Of a stretch of DNA of 64,000 nt, positions 43,682 to 53,162 are shown piece by piece. The position numbers and the translations under genes were made by a program. The notes under the pieces were generated by a model. It was given only the letters and a program-made list of their open reading frames with translations, did no database searches and had not been told where the DNA came from. Source of the stretch: Bdellovibrionales bacterium (GTDB taxonomy: Bacteria > Bdellovibrionota > Bdellovibrionia > Bdellovibrionales > Bdellovibrionaceae); assembly GCA_018266295.1 (NCBI GenBank), contig JAFEAQ010000004.1, positions 124,001-188,000 on the forward strand, read 5' to 3'. Numbering within the stretch: position 1 is the first letter of the stretch; every line of letters starts with the position of its first letter.

Positions 43682-44425
43682 ATGTCGTTTCGAGTGTCGC
43701 TCAATCTTACTTCGAAGCCTGCGAGTGAATTGGACTCTGCCCTTCTTCCGGAGGGCGTGACGGCAGCTACGTCTGTGCCTGTGGATGCGGGCACTCTCGA
43801 AGCACTTCGTAATATCATCACTCAGTTTAATGCTGAGGGCGATGCTCTCCTGACTGAGATTTTCTCCGCTGTGCACGCTTCAAAAGCCTTTGAGTTTGAA
43901 GTTGTTGCAACGAGTGGCGTCCCTGCTCCCTATGATGCTTGGACAGCGATCCTCGGTGAAAAGCCTGTGATGCTTTTTAATCTGAGTGAATGGAGTAAAG
44001 AAGAAATCTCTCGCTATGGTCTGCCGATTCTTCTTCACGAAGTGTCCCATGGACTCCTTGCAGCGCCTTTGAAAACACATGAAGAGTTAGAATCATATCC
44101 TGAAGCGCTCGAAAAAATCGTGATCGATGAAGGCATCGCCCACTTTATTGGGTTCCCAGGAGTCCGCGCCGATCTCCTTGAAAAGCATCTCGACAAATGG
44201 GCTGCGAGCGAGGCCCTTTTGAAGAAGGCAGAACAGAAATTAGCCGCTTCTTATGTCGATGAGGATGAAAAAGAGGAGCTTCTATTTAAAGCCAATACCG
44301 GGGTTTACTGGGAAAAGTTCGGCGCGATCAGTGGCATGTTCAGAGTCGCAAAGATTTATCAATCCCAAGGCCCGGCCGGAGTCGTCGAAGCCATCAAAAA
44401 CCTCAATCTCCCTCGCAGCACTTAG
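43682..44425 (+). CDS. Zincin-type metalloprotease-like protein (DUF2268-like)
   Basis: A 247-residue cytoplasmic protein. The zinc motif ILLHEVSHGLLAAPL (HExxH at about 120-124) and a downstream VIDEGIAHFIGFPG (Glu for the third ligand) mark a gluzincin-like fold of the DUF2268 predicted Zn-protease type. The first 100 residues carry no motif. It starts 5 bases after nadA, so it is an operon partner, perhaps regulating NAD metabolism, though nothing proves it. Confidence 0.7.
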   Translation: MSFRVSLNLTSKPASELDSALLPEGVTAATSVPVDAGTLEALRNIITQFNAEGDALLTEIFSAVHASKAFEFEVVATSGVPAPYDAWTAILGEKPVMLFNLSEWSKEEISRYGLPILLHEVSHGLLAAPLKTHEELESYPEALEKIVIDEGIAHFIGFPGVRADLLEKHLDKWAASEALLKKAEQKLAASYVDEDEKEELLFKANTGVYWEKFGAISGMFRVAKIYQSQGPAGVVEAIKNLNLPRST

Positions 44426-44434
44426 AGGACTTCA

Positions 44435-44533
44435 ATGTCGTCACAAAAAATCCATGATTCGACTTTAGGGGTTGGATCGTTTTTTTATCAAAAATCTATG
44501 TCTCATTTTGAGAAACTACGTCGAACTTTTTGA
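44435..44533 (+). CDS. Possible 32-residue small protein
   Basis: A frame MSSQKIHDSTLGVGSFFYQK... of 32 codons follows the zincin gene by 9 bases, with AGAGGA seven bases before its ATG. The peptide is basic at the end (FEKLRRTF). Weak evidence; it could be a chance ORF. The rest of the gap to the PilZ gene holds nothing recognisable. Confidence 0.25.
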   Translation: MSSQKIHDSTLGVGSFFYQKSMSHFEKLRRTF

Positions 44534-44649
44534 CTTCTAAAATTAGCCAACATCTTTTTGTGGTTGATCGTTAAACTTTGGTCGGGTTCCGCCGATGAGT
44601 TCAGTGTCAGCAACGATGACTGACAGAACCTCAGAATGAAAGGTGTGCC

Positions 44650-45054
44650 ATGGGCCGCTCTAAGACCAAAGTAATACCAAATAGACGGGTTGCCCCACGG
44701 AAGGAAGTCACTCCCATCAATGTTTCCTACATCACGTCGCTGTCTGACTTCACGAAAATCGCCAGAAACTGCGAGATCGTCGAAGCCTCTGCGACAGGTT
44801 TGTTGCTTTTAATTAAGCGCGAGGACATCTTGCCATCTTCTCTCAGAAAAAATCTGAACTTGGATATGCTTGTCGGTGAAAGCATCTTCATGCACTTAGA
44901 AGATATGAACTTGGAAATTTCAGGTTCCATTGCAAGAACACAATTGTTGGGTAAAAAAGGTTTTCACGTCGCTATTGATTATAGCGAAGACGCTCCAGAA
45001 TATTGGCGCGAGTGCTTGATGGACCTCTTACCGATTCCGGGTGAGCTGGAATAA
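44650..45054 (+). CDS. PilZ-domain-like protein
   Basis: A 134-residue protein. The c-di-GMP binding motif is visible in diverged form: NRRVAPRKEVTP (RxxxR-type) at about 11-22 and EASATGLLLLI (for DxSxxG) near 44-54, followed by strands SGSIARTQLLGKKGFHVAIDY. c-di-GMP binding controls predatory and host-independent growth in Bdellovibrio. The Asp of DxSxxG is Glu here, so ligand binding needs proof. A terminator follows. Confidence 0.75.
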   Translation: MGRSKTKVIPNRRVAPRKEVTPINVSYITSLSDFTKIARNCEIVEASATGLLLLIKREDILPSSLRKNLNLDMLVGESIFMHLEDMNLEISGSIARTQLLGKKGFHVAIDYSEDAPEYWRECLMDLLPIPGELE

Positions 45055-45083
45055 AAAAAGGGACCAAAAGGTCCCTTTTTTTA
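45054..45083 (+). terminator. Rho-independent terminator
   Basis: AAAAAAAGGGACC-AAAA-GGTCCCTTTTTTT directly follows the PilZ gene. The symmetric A and T runs let it work in both directions, also for the converging gene. Confidence 0.9.
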
Positions 45084-45112
45084 TTCCCGTCTATTTTCTA
45101 TTTTCTATTCTC

Positions 45113-45748
45113 TTACAAATTAAAGAATGCCGGAAGGCCTTTTTCACTCGCGAGCACAATCGAATAATGTGGCGGCAAGAACCAGCTAATCGCTTCAGCG
45201 ATGCCTTGGTGCTCTTTCACCGGTGGATTCCCGAGGGACTCCAGTGAGAACGCCAAATCATAGTTCACACGGTCTGAGCTCATCACTAGGATCTTTGGCG
45301 CAAACACGCCTTGATCACGGAAGAACTCTTTCAAAATGTTACGCACGTATTGTGGCAAATAGCGAGGGTCTGCATCACCAGAGTGAAGCTGAGCCCCGTC
45401 ACGGAGTTCAAACGACCCGTTAGAAACCTCAGGCTTCGCGCGATAGAACAAACCCGTTTCACGGAAGTGCCAAACCATGCCGTATGAGAAAACATAATCA
45501 GGATAATCTTTGTTCGGATTTACAACGAGGCCCATTCCGCGAGTCGCAAGCCATTGCAAAATGTTTTGCGCTGGCTCCGTTGCATCGGCACCCGTCTCAG
45601 TCATTAAGTACGGCCAGCCATCGGGTCCTACTTGAGGATCTTGGGACATGAGCTTCAGGTTGCTTTTTGAAAGCTCCATGAAGAAATCATTTTCCCATTG
45701 AGGGTCACGTTTTTCGTCAGCAATTTGAGTCAGAGAGATAATATCCAT
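45113..45748 (-). CDS. Unknown protein coupled to the L,D-transpeptidase
   Basis: A 211-residue cytoplasmic protein without signal peptide. Segments such as DPQVGPDGWPYLMTETGADA and IAEAISWFLPPHYSIVLASE show no recognised family. Its start overlaps the stop of the L,D-transpeptidase gene by one base (TAATG), so translation is coupled. This suggests a supporting role such as regulation or a partner in cell-wall remodelling, but this is inferred only from position. Confidence 0.7.
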   Translation of the reverse strand: MDIISLTQIADEKRDPQWENDFFMELSKSNLKLMSQDPQVGPDGWPYLMTETGADATEPAQNILQWLATRGMGLVVNPNKDYPDYVFSYGMVWHFRETGLFYRAKPEVSNGSFELRDGAQLHSGDADPRYLPQYVRNILKEFFRDQGVFAPKILVMSSDRVNYDLAFSLESLGNPPVKEHQGIAEAISWFLPPHYSIVLASEKGLPAFFNL

Positions 45749-46479
45749 TAGTATTCTTCCACGATGACAATAGTTCTATAACCCTTGTCATAGGTTACTT
45801 TTCCACCAGCATCAAGAACTGGCGCTCCAGTGCGGGTGTCCAAAACAGGAATTTGACCGCGATCCGCAGCCACAACTGCGTCGTGAATCGTCTGAATCAC
45901 ACCTTTATGCACACGCACACAGCCGCTAGAAGCTCTGTGACCGAGAGCCGCTTCGCCCGCGGCCTCGCCACCTTTAAGATCCGGCGGAACTTGGTGAACT
46001 GCGAGGCCCTTTTGCTCGTTAAAGAACATCGCGTATGGCATCTGGAACTTGCTTTCGCCCGAGCGATAGTCCGCGCCTTCAACACGCTTTACAGTGTAGA
46101 AACCACGAGTCGTATGGCGCCAGTGAGAGACCGTCGTGCCCTTGCCGAAACGGCGAAGGAACTTCGACACGGCATTTACGTACTCAACGTCTTCTTTACC
46201 GGTAGAAACCTTGGTCGTGAGGATCAACTGACGATTTGTATAAAAACGAAGGCTTTGCGCTTTCGCGGCTTTGTTGATGACGATCACGTTCACGTATTGG
46301 CTGAGAGCTGTTTGGCCTGCGAAGTAAGCGGCTTCGTCAAACAGAACACCGGCGGGAGCCTCATAAGGTTCTTCCACCATCAAACGTTTTTCAGCGTCGG
46401 CGCGGTTGTCAGCGTGAGCAGCCGGAATCAAAAGAAACGAAGTCAAAAGAGCGGTAATAAACGCCACAACTAATTTCAT
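45748..46479 (-). CDS. L,D-transpeptidase (YkuD domain), secreted
   Basis: A 243-residue exported enzyme. The signal peptide is MKLVVAFITALLTSFLLIPAAHA. The YkuD catalytic motif is HRASSGCVRVHKG (His181, Cys187, Arg189), preceded by AVHQVPPDLKGG. Before it lies an extra stretch (about 65-130) that may hold the wall-binding region. These enzymes form or cut 3-3 crosslinks in peptidoglycan; Bdellovibrio has many and uses them to alter prey walls. It is the first gene of a two-gene operon. Confidence 0.95.
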   Translation of the reverse strand: MKLVVAFITALLTSFLLIPAAHADNRADAEKRLMVEEPYEAPAGVLFDEAAYFAGQTALSQYVNVIVINKAAKAQSLRFYTNRQLILTTKVSTGKEDVEYVNAVSKFLRRFGKGTTVSHWRHTTRGFYTVKRVEGADYRSGESKFQMPYAMFFNEQKGLAVHQVPPDLKGGEAAGEAALGHRASSGCVRVHKGVIQTIHDAVVAADRGQIPVLDTRTGAPVLDAGGKVTYDKGYRTIVIVEEY

Positions 46480-46618
46480 AAACTCCCCAGTGGTATTAAA
46501 ACAACGAAGGGGTTTTTTAACAGAGAGCCCCGGCAGGTTTGAGCTAATTTTGAGGCACCTGTAAATCCTTCAGGATTTAAAAAAGTGCTGTGGTTTTAAG
46601 GCCTTGGCTGCAAAAAGC

Positions 46619-46644
46619 ATAAAAAAACCGCCCGAAGGCGGTTT
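46619..46644 (-). terminator. Rho-independent terminator
   Basis: AAACCGCC-TTCG-GGCGGTTT followed on the minus strand by TTTT lies after the outer-membrane protein gene. The UUCG tetraloop makes it stable. Confidence 0.9.
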
Positions 46645-46672
46645 CGAAAATAAACCTGTCATCTAGATTTTC

Positions 46673-47239
46673 TTAAAACATGTAGCCAAATGTAATTGCC
46701 AGAGGCGTGTCTTTCAAAGACCCATAGACGTCAGAGATCGCAAGCTCCGCCGAGCCACTCGCTACTTTTGAGAAGCTATGAATTAAAAGTTCGACGTTAA
46801 AAGTCCAACGAGGTTGGAAGAAGTAGCCAATACCGACCTTCACCGCGCTTCCTTTGAAGGTTGCCTCAGTACCGGAATCGTCTTTCTGCTTAATATCAGA
46901 CGACGGCATGTAGCCGACAAAGAAACGATACTTATTTGGGAAGTCATAGCCTAGCAACAAGCCCATAGTCGTATCTGTCCAAGTGTAGCTGCTTCCACTG
47001 GCTTTCGCGCTTCCAGTATAATAACTCGCCTCAAGGCCTGTCCAAAAACTTCCCCAGCGATATCCAAGACGCCCACCGAGCCCAAACGTTGTATGCTCAG
47101 TTGGGGTTAACGTTCCCCCTGTCGTCGTTGTTCCGGTCATTGAACCGGAAGCCAAACCCACGAACGGCTCTGCCATAACACCGGCCGAAGCCATCTGAGC
47201 CATTAAAAGTCCACAAGCCACGATGATAATTCTCAACAT
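46673..47239 (-). CDS. Outer-membrane beta-barrel protein
   Basis: A 188-residue exported protein. A signal peptide (MLRIIIVACGLLMAQMASAG) is followed by alternating strands (FGLGGRLGYRWGSFWTGLEA, TTMGLLLGYDFPNKYRFFVG, AVKVGIGYFFQPRWTFNVEL) and a C-terminal aromatic end (LAITFGYMF), the normal signature for BAM-mediated insertion. Size fits an eight-stranded OmpA/OmpX-type barrel. Function unknown; probably structural or adhesive. Confidence 0.85.
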   Translation of the reverse strand: MLRIIIVACGLLMAQMASAGVMAEPFVGLASGSMTGTTTTGGTLTPTEHTTFGLGGRLGYRWGSFWTGLEASYYTGSAKASGSSYTWTDTTMGLLLGYDFPNKYRFFVGYMPSSDIKQKDDSGTEATFKGSAVKVGIGYFFQPRWTFNVELLIHSFSKVASGSAELAISDVYGSLKDTPLAITFGYMF

Positions 47240-47334
47240 ACAATCCTCACATGAAAGATGATTTCTTAAAGCTTACAGGTTTGCCGAACGATGCGCCAAT
47301 ACCCCGAAACAAACTCGACTGAAGGCCGATCTAA

Positions 47335-47532
47335 ATGATCGAAAAGTCTGAGTATTATTTGAGTTTTCCGTACCTGGAGACACCCTTTTGTAGAGGACTC
47401 AAAGTTGCTGCCAAAGAGTTTCGGAAGTATTCACGAGGAAAGAGAATTTCATATGCTGAGGCTGAGTTGCTGAGTTCAATTGAACTCCCGACCCATATCG
47501 AGAATCGCGCCCTCTCAGAGTATGAATTTTAA
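47335..47532 (+). CDS. Possible small cytoplasmic protein (65 aa)
   Basis: A frame of 65 residues with normal amino-acid make-up: MIEKSEYYLSFPYLETPFCR and ISYAEAELLSSIELPTHIEN. A GAAGG lies about 10 bases upstream. No motif and no neighbour in the same operon. It could be a real small gene but is not well supported. Confidence 0.4.
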   Translation: MIEKSEYYLSFPYLETPFCRGLKVAAKEFRKYSRGKRISYAEAELLSSIELPTHIENRALSEYEF

Positions 47533-47596
47533 CTTCAGCTCTCAGGTTGTTATAGAATGAAATGTAGACGATCGACGCTTCGGGGGAATTCAATCT

Positions 47597-48574
47597 ATGT
47601 CTATCAATCGCGAATGGGTGAAGCATTCTGTTTTTCTGTTTATTATTGGTGGAGCTCTTACGACGGGCTTCATGAACTGCAGTCAGCAAGGTTTTTCACC
47701 TACACAAAGCAGCTCTGCAGATCTCGGCTCACAAGGCACACCGGGAACAAATGCTTCGCCAACTCCGACGGCCACTCCTGCAACGAGTCCGAATCTCAGC
47801 GCTGGTTGCGGCAATGCTGGAGCTGCCACTGGTTACACGACTGTCACCTCGGTGGTGGATGGCAACAACACTCGCCGTTCGTTCGGTTTGGAAGTGAGCT
47901 CTGCTTACAAGTCGACAACACCAATGGCCCTGACTCTGATCTTTCACGGCGCTGGAGGAGATAGTGCAAATGCCCGCTCTTTTGGTTTGAACCAAGCAAC
48001 AGGAGCTTTGGCTTCGTCGATCATGGTTTACCCACAAGGGATTCAATTCCAAAATTATGGTGTTGGTTGGAATGACGGTTGTAACGGTTACGATATGCCT
48101 TTCTTTGATAACATCCTGACTTATGTAGAAAATAATTATTGTATCGACAAAAACCGCGTTTACGTCGGCGGCTTCTCGTGGGGCTGCGATTTTTCGACAG
48201 CGTTAGCATGTTGTCGCGCTAGCAAGATCCGCGCAATCGCAGCAGCATCGTGCTCTGATGAATTCGGCAATGCCTCTGATTACAGAACTTACGGTAATAC
48301 ATGCCCCGCAACGACAACTCACCCGCCAATCCGCTTTACGCACGCTCCGAAAGAAGACGGCGCATATCCAGCTCCATTCTTCGCAACAACAAGCCAGCTT
48401 TATCAGTCATGGAACGGCTGCACGAACACCGCCACAACGGCAATCAGTCCCACAGGCTGCGTGAGTTTCAATTCGTGCAAAAGCCAGCTGATCGAATGCA
48501 CCAACGTGAGCGGCCACAGTCTGCCAAATAACTGGAACAATGATACGTGGAGCTTCTTCTCGCAATTTAAATAG
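47597..48574 (+). CDS. PHB-depolymerase/feruloyl-esterase-like lipoprotein
   Basis: A 325-residue exported alpha/beta hydrolase. The signal ends GFMNCSQ (Cys28), the same unusual lipobox as the VWFA-like protein, then a Ser/Thr/Pro linker (TPTATPATSPNLSA). The esterase core shows LIFHGAGGDSANARSF, the nucleophile elbow VGGFSWGCDFSTAL, and NVSGHSLPNNW with the catalytic His. This is typical of the LpqC/polyhydroxybutyrate-depolymerase family. Ten cysteines suggest disulfides. It may digest prey polymers, but substrate is unknown. Confidence 0.85.
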   Translation: MSINREWVKHSVFLFIIGGALTTGFMNCSQQGFSPTQSSSADLGSQGTPGTNASPTPTATPATSPNLSAGCGNAGAATGYTTVTSVVDGNNTRRSFGLEVSSAYKSTTPMALTLIFHGAGGDSANARSFGLNQATGALASSIMVYPQGIQFQNYGVGWNDGCNGYDMPFFDNILTYVENNYCIDKNRVYVGGFSWGCDFSTALACCRASKIRAIAAASCSDEFGNASDYRTYGNTCPATTTHPPIRFTHAPKEDGAYPAPFFATTSQLYQSWNGCTNTATTAISPTGCVSFNSCKSQLIECTNVSGHSLPNNWNNDTWSFFSQFK

Positions 48575-48643
48575 AGCCCGGGAAACGACTTACAGAAGTC
48601 AATTCTGAAAAGCGACCAGGTACCTTTTCGGAGTTTTGGGCAT

Positions 48644-48668
48644 AAAAAAACCCGCTGCTAGGCGGGTT
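48644..48668 (-). terminator. Rho-independent terminator of tRNA-Val
   Basis: A stem CCCGC / GCGGG with flanking AA and TT bases, followed on the minus strand by a T run, lies just after the tRNA 3' end. Confidence 0.8.
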
Positions 48669-48672
48669 AATT

Positions 48673-48748
48673 TGGTAGGGAGTACAGGATTCGAACCTGC
48701 GACATCCACCTTGTAAGGGTGGCGCTCTACCAACTGAGCTAACTCCCT
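48673..48748 (-). tRNA. tRNA-Val (anticodon TAC)
   Basis: A 76-base cloverleaf: acceptor AGGGAGT / ACTCCCT, D-arm TAGCTCAGTTGGTAGAGC, anticodon stem CCACC and loop CTTACAA with anticodon TAC, T-arm CAGGTTCGAACCTG and an encoded CCA end. TAC reads GTA and, with the usual U34 modification, other Val codons. Confidence 0.97.
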
Positions 48749-48813
48749 ATGTCGCACTCTTTGTAAGAGACGGCTTTTGTAACAACATTCGCCGTCCCTG
48801 CCAAGAGGATTTT

Positions 48814-49386
48814 TTAAAACTTTGTCTTTTTGTCCTGATCGCCACATTTAACCTCGAGGCGGTCAGAAATTCTTACCATTTGAGCGGCAAATTCAGAGGC
48901 TTGGTGATCCAGGCTATTAATACGCGCCACGATCACGTGCTCAGAACCTACTTGGCTCAGTACAGGAGGCTCGAGGTCCTCTTCGTTAAATGCGTAGATT
49001 GTGAGGTTGTAAGTCTCATCCGACAAAGTATCGCGGATTTGAGCTACAATCGTGTTACCACGCTCCAAGCCTTGGCCGGTGCCGACAACATCGCAAGTCG
49101 TGATATCGATTTGCTTAATTTTAATACGCTTAGACTGAACTCTACGGAAGCTGAAGTACAAGACTGTGTCGCCCTTTTGGACTCTCCAGATACCCTGAAC
49201 ATCATCCCAAGGGAATTTGACTTCAAAGCCCCAAGGCCATGGGAAATCACCGCCGCCGCCACCGCCACCACGAGTAGCCTGTGGACAATCATAGAAAGCA
49301 TCACCAGCGAGAGCTGGAGCTGTCGTCCCCAAAACAATGCTCGTGAGGATCAACCACTTCTGAATGAACTTAATTGTGCGAACCAT
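48814..49386 (-). CDS. Secreted glycine-rich protein
   Basis: A 190-residue exported protein with a signal peptide (MVRTIKFIQKWLILTSIVLGTTAPALAG). A run of seven glycines (ATRGGGGGGGDFPWPWGFE) lies near residue 38. The rest is strand-rich (WRVQKGDTVLYFSFRRVQSK, VVGTGQGLERGNTIVAQIRD). No family recognised. It shares its strand with the TPR regulator gene 16 bases upstream, so the two may be one transcript and the regulator could control it. Confidence 0.7.
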   Translation of the reverse strand: MVRTIKFIQKWLILTSIVLGTTAPALAGDAFYDCPQATRGGGGGGGDFPWPWGFEVKFPWDDVQGIWRVQKGDTVLYFSFRRVQSKRIKIKQIDITTCDVVGTGQGLERGNTIVAQIRDTLSDETYNLTIYAFNEEDLEPPVLSQVGSEHVIVARINSLDHQASEFAAQMVRISDRLEVKCGDQDKKTKF

Positions 49387-49402
49387 TAGGAGCCCCTCTC
49401 AC

Positions 49403-50506
49403 CTAGTGTTCAATTGAAACTCTTGCGCCCTTGTTCATGTAGTAACCATTCTTCGCTCTGAAAATATATTTCGGCTTTTCGTAGTCCGGCTCGATCAATT
49501 TTCTGAGACGTTTAATAGTCACATAAATCTTATTGTCGTGAACCGCTGGATCGTACGCTTGCTTCCAAACGTTCTCAACCAGGTATTCCTTCGAATAAAC
49601 GACCCCCTGATTCTGCATGAACAGTCTCAGAAGATCCAAAAGTATAAATTGGTTTTTGAAATCAATGCGTCCAAGTTTGCGTTCTGTCACCGAATTAGAG
49701 GCTTCATCGAAGATCAAATCGAAGCTATTTTGTGGTTCGCCACCCAATTGTTGGAGACACCACTCAATACGTTTGCTCAAACGAACCATGTTTTCGGAGT
49801 CTACAGAGCGATTTGCCAATCCCAAGTAAAGACGGGCCATCTCTTTGTCGCCGGTTTCAAGATAACAACGACCGAGCATCAATTGGAGGTTCACGATCAC
49901 AGCCAAGTTTTTAGTCGCCTTGATCAGGTCGTATGCTCTCCACAGAACTTCAATCGCTTCATCATATTTTTTAAGACCACGGAGGATATCCGCGTTCAAC
50001 ATCTGAGAGGAGATCTTCAAGTCCGGCATGTTGTAGACTTGGAAGAAGACCTCCAGATTGTAGATCTCTTTCAATGCATCTGCATAGCGGCCCATAGAAG
50101 GACGGGAGTAAACCGCCGCAAGACCGAAGATCGCATGGCAGATGTCTTCTTTATTGTCTGTCGCAAGAGCAATCGAAAGCGCCTTTTGGAGATAATCCAA
50201 AGCCGTTTCGTCTTGATCCTTGAAAGCCGCGCAGACAGCCAGTGTGTAGTAAGTCTTTGAATTGAGCTCGAAACCTTCTTTTAAGACAAGATCTTGGAGC
50301 TTTTCTTTGGTTTGATGAATTTCTTCAAACATCTCCATTTCCGCATAGATACGGAGGATGATGTTCATAGTTTTCAGGTAATCAGAGAAATTCTTGTCAG
50401 CAAAATAGCCTTTTGCTGCTTCTTCCAGGTGACCCAATGCCAGCTTGTAATCGCCGCGATCGCAATAGAGCTTGCCTACTTCAAATGTGCGATCATGCTG
50501 AGTCAT
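49403..50506 (-). CDS. TPR protein with C-terminal winged-helix (OmpR/PhoB-type) DNA-binding domain
   Basis: A 367-residue cytoplasmic protein. TPR-like helices fill the first 260 residues (GKLYCDRGDYKLALGHLEEA, ALDYLQKALSIALATDNKED, LGRCYLETGDKEMARLYLGL). The C-terminal 95 residues form an OmpR-type winged helix: LLRLFMQNQGVVYSKEYLVE, NKIYVTIKRLRKLIEP and YIFRAKNGYYMN. No receiver domain is present, so this is an atypical regulator, perhaps controlled by protein binding through its TPRs. The ATG chosen is ten codons inside the longest frame. Confidence 0.85.
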   Translation of the reverse strand: MTQHDRTFEVGKLYCDRGDYKLALGHLEEAAKGYFADKNFSDYLKTMNIILRIYAEMEMFEEIHQTKEKLQDLVLKEGFELNSKTYYTLAVCAAFKDQDETALDYLQKALSIALATDNKEDICHAIFGLAAVYSRPSMGRYADALKEIYNLEVFFQVYNMPDLKISSQMLNADILRGLKKYDEAIEVLWRAYDLIKATKNLAVIVNLQLMLGRCYLETGDKEMARLYLGLANRSVDSENMVRLSKRIEWCLQQLGGEPQNSFDLIFDEASNSVTERKLGRIDFKNQFILLDLLRLFMQNQGVVYSKEYLVENVWKQAYDPAVHDNKIYVTIKRLRKLIEPDYEKPKYIFRAKNGYYMNKGARVSIEH

Positions 50507-50628
50507 GGTTTTGAGGTCCCTGTTGAAAATAACCAAACGAAGGTCACTTTCTGACAGATTCTTAATAATACGTCAATCCACTGACTTCCAGCGTTGCCTG
50601 ATTTTCGAGCACTTTATGAATAAAAGAA

Positions 50629-50646
50629 GGGGGTCTTTCGACCCCC
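50629..50646 (-). terminator. Terminator of lon
   Basis: GGGGGTC-GAAA-GACCCCC on the minus strand followed by TTCTTTT lies 30 bases after the lon stop. Confidence 0.8.
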
Positions 50647-50675
50647 TTTATATATTGCGCTTATTTTAGTAGCAA

Positions 50676-53162
50676 TTAATGATGAGGATGCAAGGTTTGA
50701 CCCGTGTACTGGGCCTTGATTCCGTAGTCTGTTTCCTTTTGGACCTTGAAGAGCTCTTTTGGATTTTTGATGTCCAAAGCGTTGATCAACACTTGATCTA
50801 CGTGGTCCACCAAGATCACTTTAAGCTCTTTCATCACTTCCTTAGGAATGTCCTTGAGATCTTTTTCATTCTCTTTCGGACAGATAATCATCTTAATACC
50901 ACCGCGGTGAGCTGCGAGGATCTTCTCTTTCAAACCGCCGATAGCAAGAACGCGGCCACGAAGAGAAATCTCACCCGTCATCGCAACAGTGCGCTTCACT
51001 GGGATTTTTGTAATCGCAGAAACGATCGAAGTCGTCAAAGCGATACCCGCTGAAGGACCGTCCTTAGGAACCGCACCTTCTGGCAAATGGATGTGGACAT
51101 CGATATTCGAGAAATAGTCCTTATCCAAACCGAAGAGGGGTCCGCGAGAACGAACGTAGCTCATAGCTGCCGAGCAAGACTCCTTCATCACATCACCGAG
51201 TTGACCGGTGATCGTGAACTTGCCTTTACCTGGAACAACGCTGGCTTCAACCGCGAGAAGATCACCGCCCACTTCCGTCCAAGCCATACCGTTCGTGAGA
51301 CCGATTTCGTTTTGCTCTTCGATCTTACCGAACTTGAACTTGTGCGGACCGAGCAATTCAACCAACTTCTGAGGAGTCACTACGTAAGGAGTTGTTTTAC
51401 CAGCTCCTGCTTTCGCAGCGGCTTTCTTAGAAGTCTTCTTACCCGTGTCTTTCATATCTGCCATTGCTTGAGACATCACGATGTCTTTAGCAACTTTACG
51501 GCAAACGTTCGCAAACTGTCTTTCCAAGTTACGCACCCCCGCTTCTTTCGTGTAGTAGCGGATCACGTCGCGGATCGTTTTCTCAGGGATTGAAACTTTG
51601 TATTCTTTCAAGCCGTGATTTTCGATCTGCTTCGGCACTAAGTAGTTCTTCGCAATGTGGAACTTCTCTTGCTCGATGTAACCTTCGAGACTGATGATTT
51701 CCATACGATCCAAGAGAGGTCTTGGAACTGTGTGGAGCGAGTTCGCCGTTGCGATGAACATGATTTTCGACAAATCGTATTCCAATTCCAAGTAGTGGTC
51801 TTGGAATGTCGAGTTTTGCTCAGGATCCAAAACTTCGAGCATTGCCGCTGCCGGGTCCCCACGGAAGTCGTTGGCCATCTTATCGATTTCATCCAACAAC
51901 ACGAGCGGATTACCTTTGTCGACTTTTCTCAAAGCCTGAAGGATTTTACCTGGCATCGCACCTACGTATGTTTTTCTGTGACCGCGAATCTCAGCTTCAT
52001 CACGCACGCCACCCAAAGAGATACGCGCGAAAGGACGATTCAAAGACTCAGCAATTGATCTTGCCAAAGATGTTTTACCCACCCCTGGAGGACCAACGAG
52101 GCACAAGATAGGACCCTTCATGTTTTTAGAGATCGAAAGAACAGCCAAGTACTCAAGAATTCTTTCTTTAACTTTTTCCAATCCCCAGTGATCGTCATCA
52201 AGAATTTTTTGAGCATTCTTAACGTCGTGCTTTTCTTCAGTGTAATCAGCCCAAGGCAAAGACAAGACCCAGTCGATGTAGTTACGTACTACAGTCGCCT
52301 CAGCAGACATCGGAGACATCATTTTGAGTTTTTTGATCTCCTTCATGACTTTGTCTTTAGCTTCTTGAGACATTTTCTTAGCTTTAGTTTTTGTCTCTAA
52401 GTCCTGCAACTCAGCTTGGTAATCGTCCTTCTCGCCGAGTTCTTTTTGAATGGCCTGCATTTGCTCATTCAAGTAGTACTCTTTCTGAGAACGTTCCATT
52501 TGCTTTTTCACGCGAGTGCGGATCTTTTTCTCGACTTCGAGAATTTCGATCTCGCCTGTCATAAGATTCAGCAAGTGTTCCAAGCGTTTTGAAGGATCAT
52601 GGATCTCCAAAACTTTTTGTTTGTCTTCAAGTTTCAAGTTCAATTGGGCAACGATAATGTCGGCCAATTCACCCGGATTTTCGATCGTCGAAACTCTCAT
52701 TAGAATTTCTGGTGGAATTCTTTTGTTGAGCTTTACGTACGTTTCGAAAGTTGTTTTCACAGAACGCACGAGTGCGGCTGCTTCAACGGGGCTTTCTGCT
52801 TCCTCTGGGATCTCTTCGCATTGAACCTGGAAGAAGTTATCGTTTGGAACGAAGTTTTTAATGCGTACGCGACGTTTACCTTCTACGAGAACCTTGACTG
52901 TGCCATCTGGAATTCTCAAAAGTTGGATGATCGTAGCGATCGTACCGACTTGGTAGATATCCTTTGGTTCTGGATTGTTGGTCTTCGCATCTTTTTGAGC
53001 AGCAAGAACGATGTCGGTCTGTTTACTCATTGCCTCTTCAAGAGCATTGATACTCTTATCGCGGCCGACAAACAATGGCATCATCATGTGCGGAAAAATG
53101 ATGAGATCTCTTAGAGGCAGAAGTGGAAGTTGTTGAACAGATCCTTTGGCGCTCTCACTCAT
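50676..53162 (-). CDS. lon: ATP-dependent protease Lon
   Basis: An 828-residue AAA+ protease of the soluble LonA type. The N-terminal substrate domain starts [20 protein letters not shown]. The ATPase has Walker [21 protein letters not shown] and Walker [10 protein letters not shown]. The protease dyad is Ser in [11 protein letters not shown] and Lys about 40 residues later ([15 protein letters not shown]). A Lys/Ala-rich linker ([16 protein letters not shown]) is inserted before the protease domain, which is unusual. Lon removes damaged proteins. Stand-alone gene. No clear heat-shock promoter was identified. Confidence 0.98.
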   Translation of the reverse strand: MSESAKGSVQQLPLLPLRDLIIFPHMMMPLFVGRDKSINALEEAMSKQTDIVLAAQKDAKTNNPEPKDIYQVGTIATIIQLLRIPDGTVKVLVEGKRRVRIKNFVPNDNFFQVQCEEIPEEAESPVEAAALVRSVKTTFETYVKLNKRIPPEILMRVSTIENPGELADIIVAQLNLKLEDKQKVLEIHDPSKRLEHLLNLMTGEIEILEVEKKIRTRVKKQMERSQKEYYLNEQMQAIQKELGEKDDYQAELQDLETKTKAKKMSQEAKDKVMKEIKKLKMMSPMSAEATVVRNYIDWVLSLPWADYTEEKHDVKNAQKILDDDHWGLEKVKERILEYLAVLSISKNMKGPILCLVGPPGVGKTSLARSIAESLNRPFARISLGGVRDEAEIRGHRKTYVGAMPGKILQALRKVDKGNPLVLLDEIDKMANDFRGDPAAAMLEVLDPEQNSTFQDHYLELEYDLSKIMFIATANSLHTVPRPLLDRMEIISLEGYIEQEKFHIAKNYLVPKQIENHGLKEYKVSIPEKTIRDVIRYYTKEAGVRNLERQFANVCRKVAKDIVMSQAMADMKDTGKKTSKKAAAKAGAGKTTPYVVTPQKLVELLGPHKFKFGKIEEQNEIGLTNGMAWTEVGGDLLAVEASVVPGKGKFTITGQLGDVMKESCSAAMSYVRSRGPLFGLDKDYFSNIDVHIHLPEGAVPKDGPSAGIALTTSIVSAITKIPVKRTVAMTGEISLRGRVLAIGGLKEKILAAHRGGIKMIICPKENEKDLKDIPKEVMKELKVILVDHVDQVLINALDIKNPKELFKVQKETDYGIKAQYTGQTLHPHH

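Noticed and set aside
45853-46473. A 206-codon plus-strand ORF
   Set aside because: Antisense shadow of the L,D-transpeptidase gene, which has a signal peptide and an intact catalytic motif.
51087-51593. A 168-codon plus-strand ORF
   Set aside because: Antisense to lon; no support beyond length.
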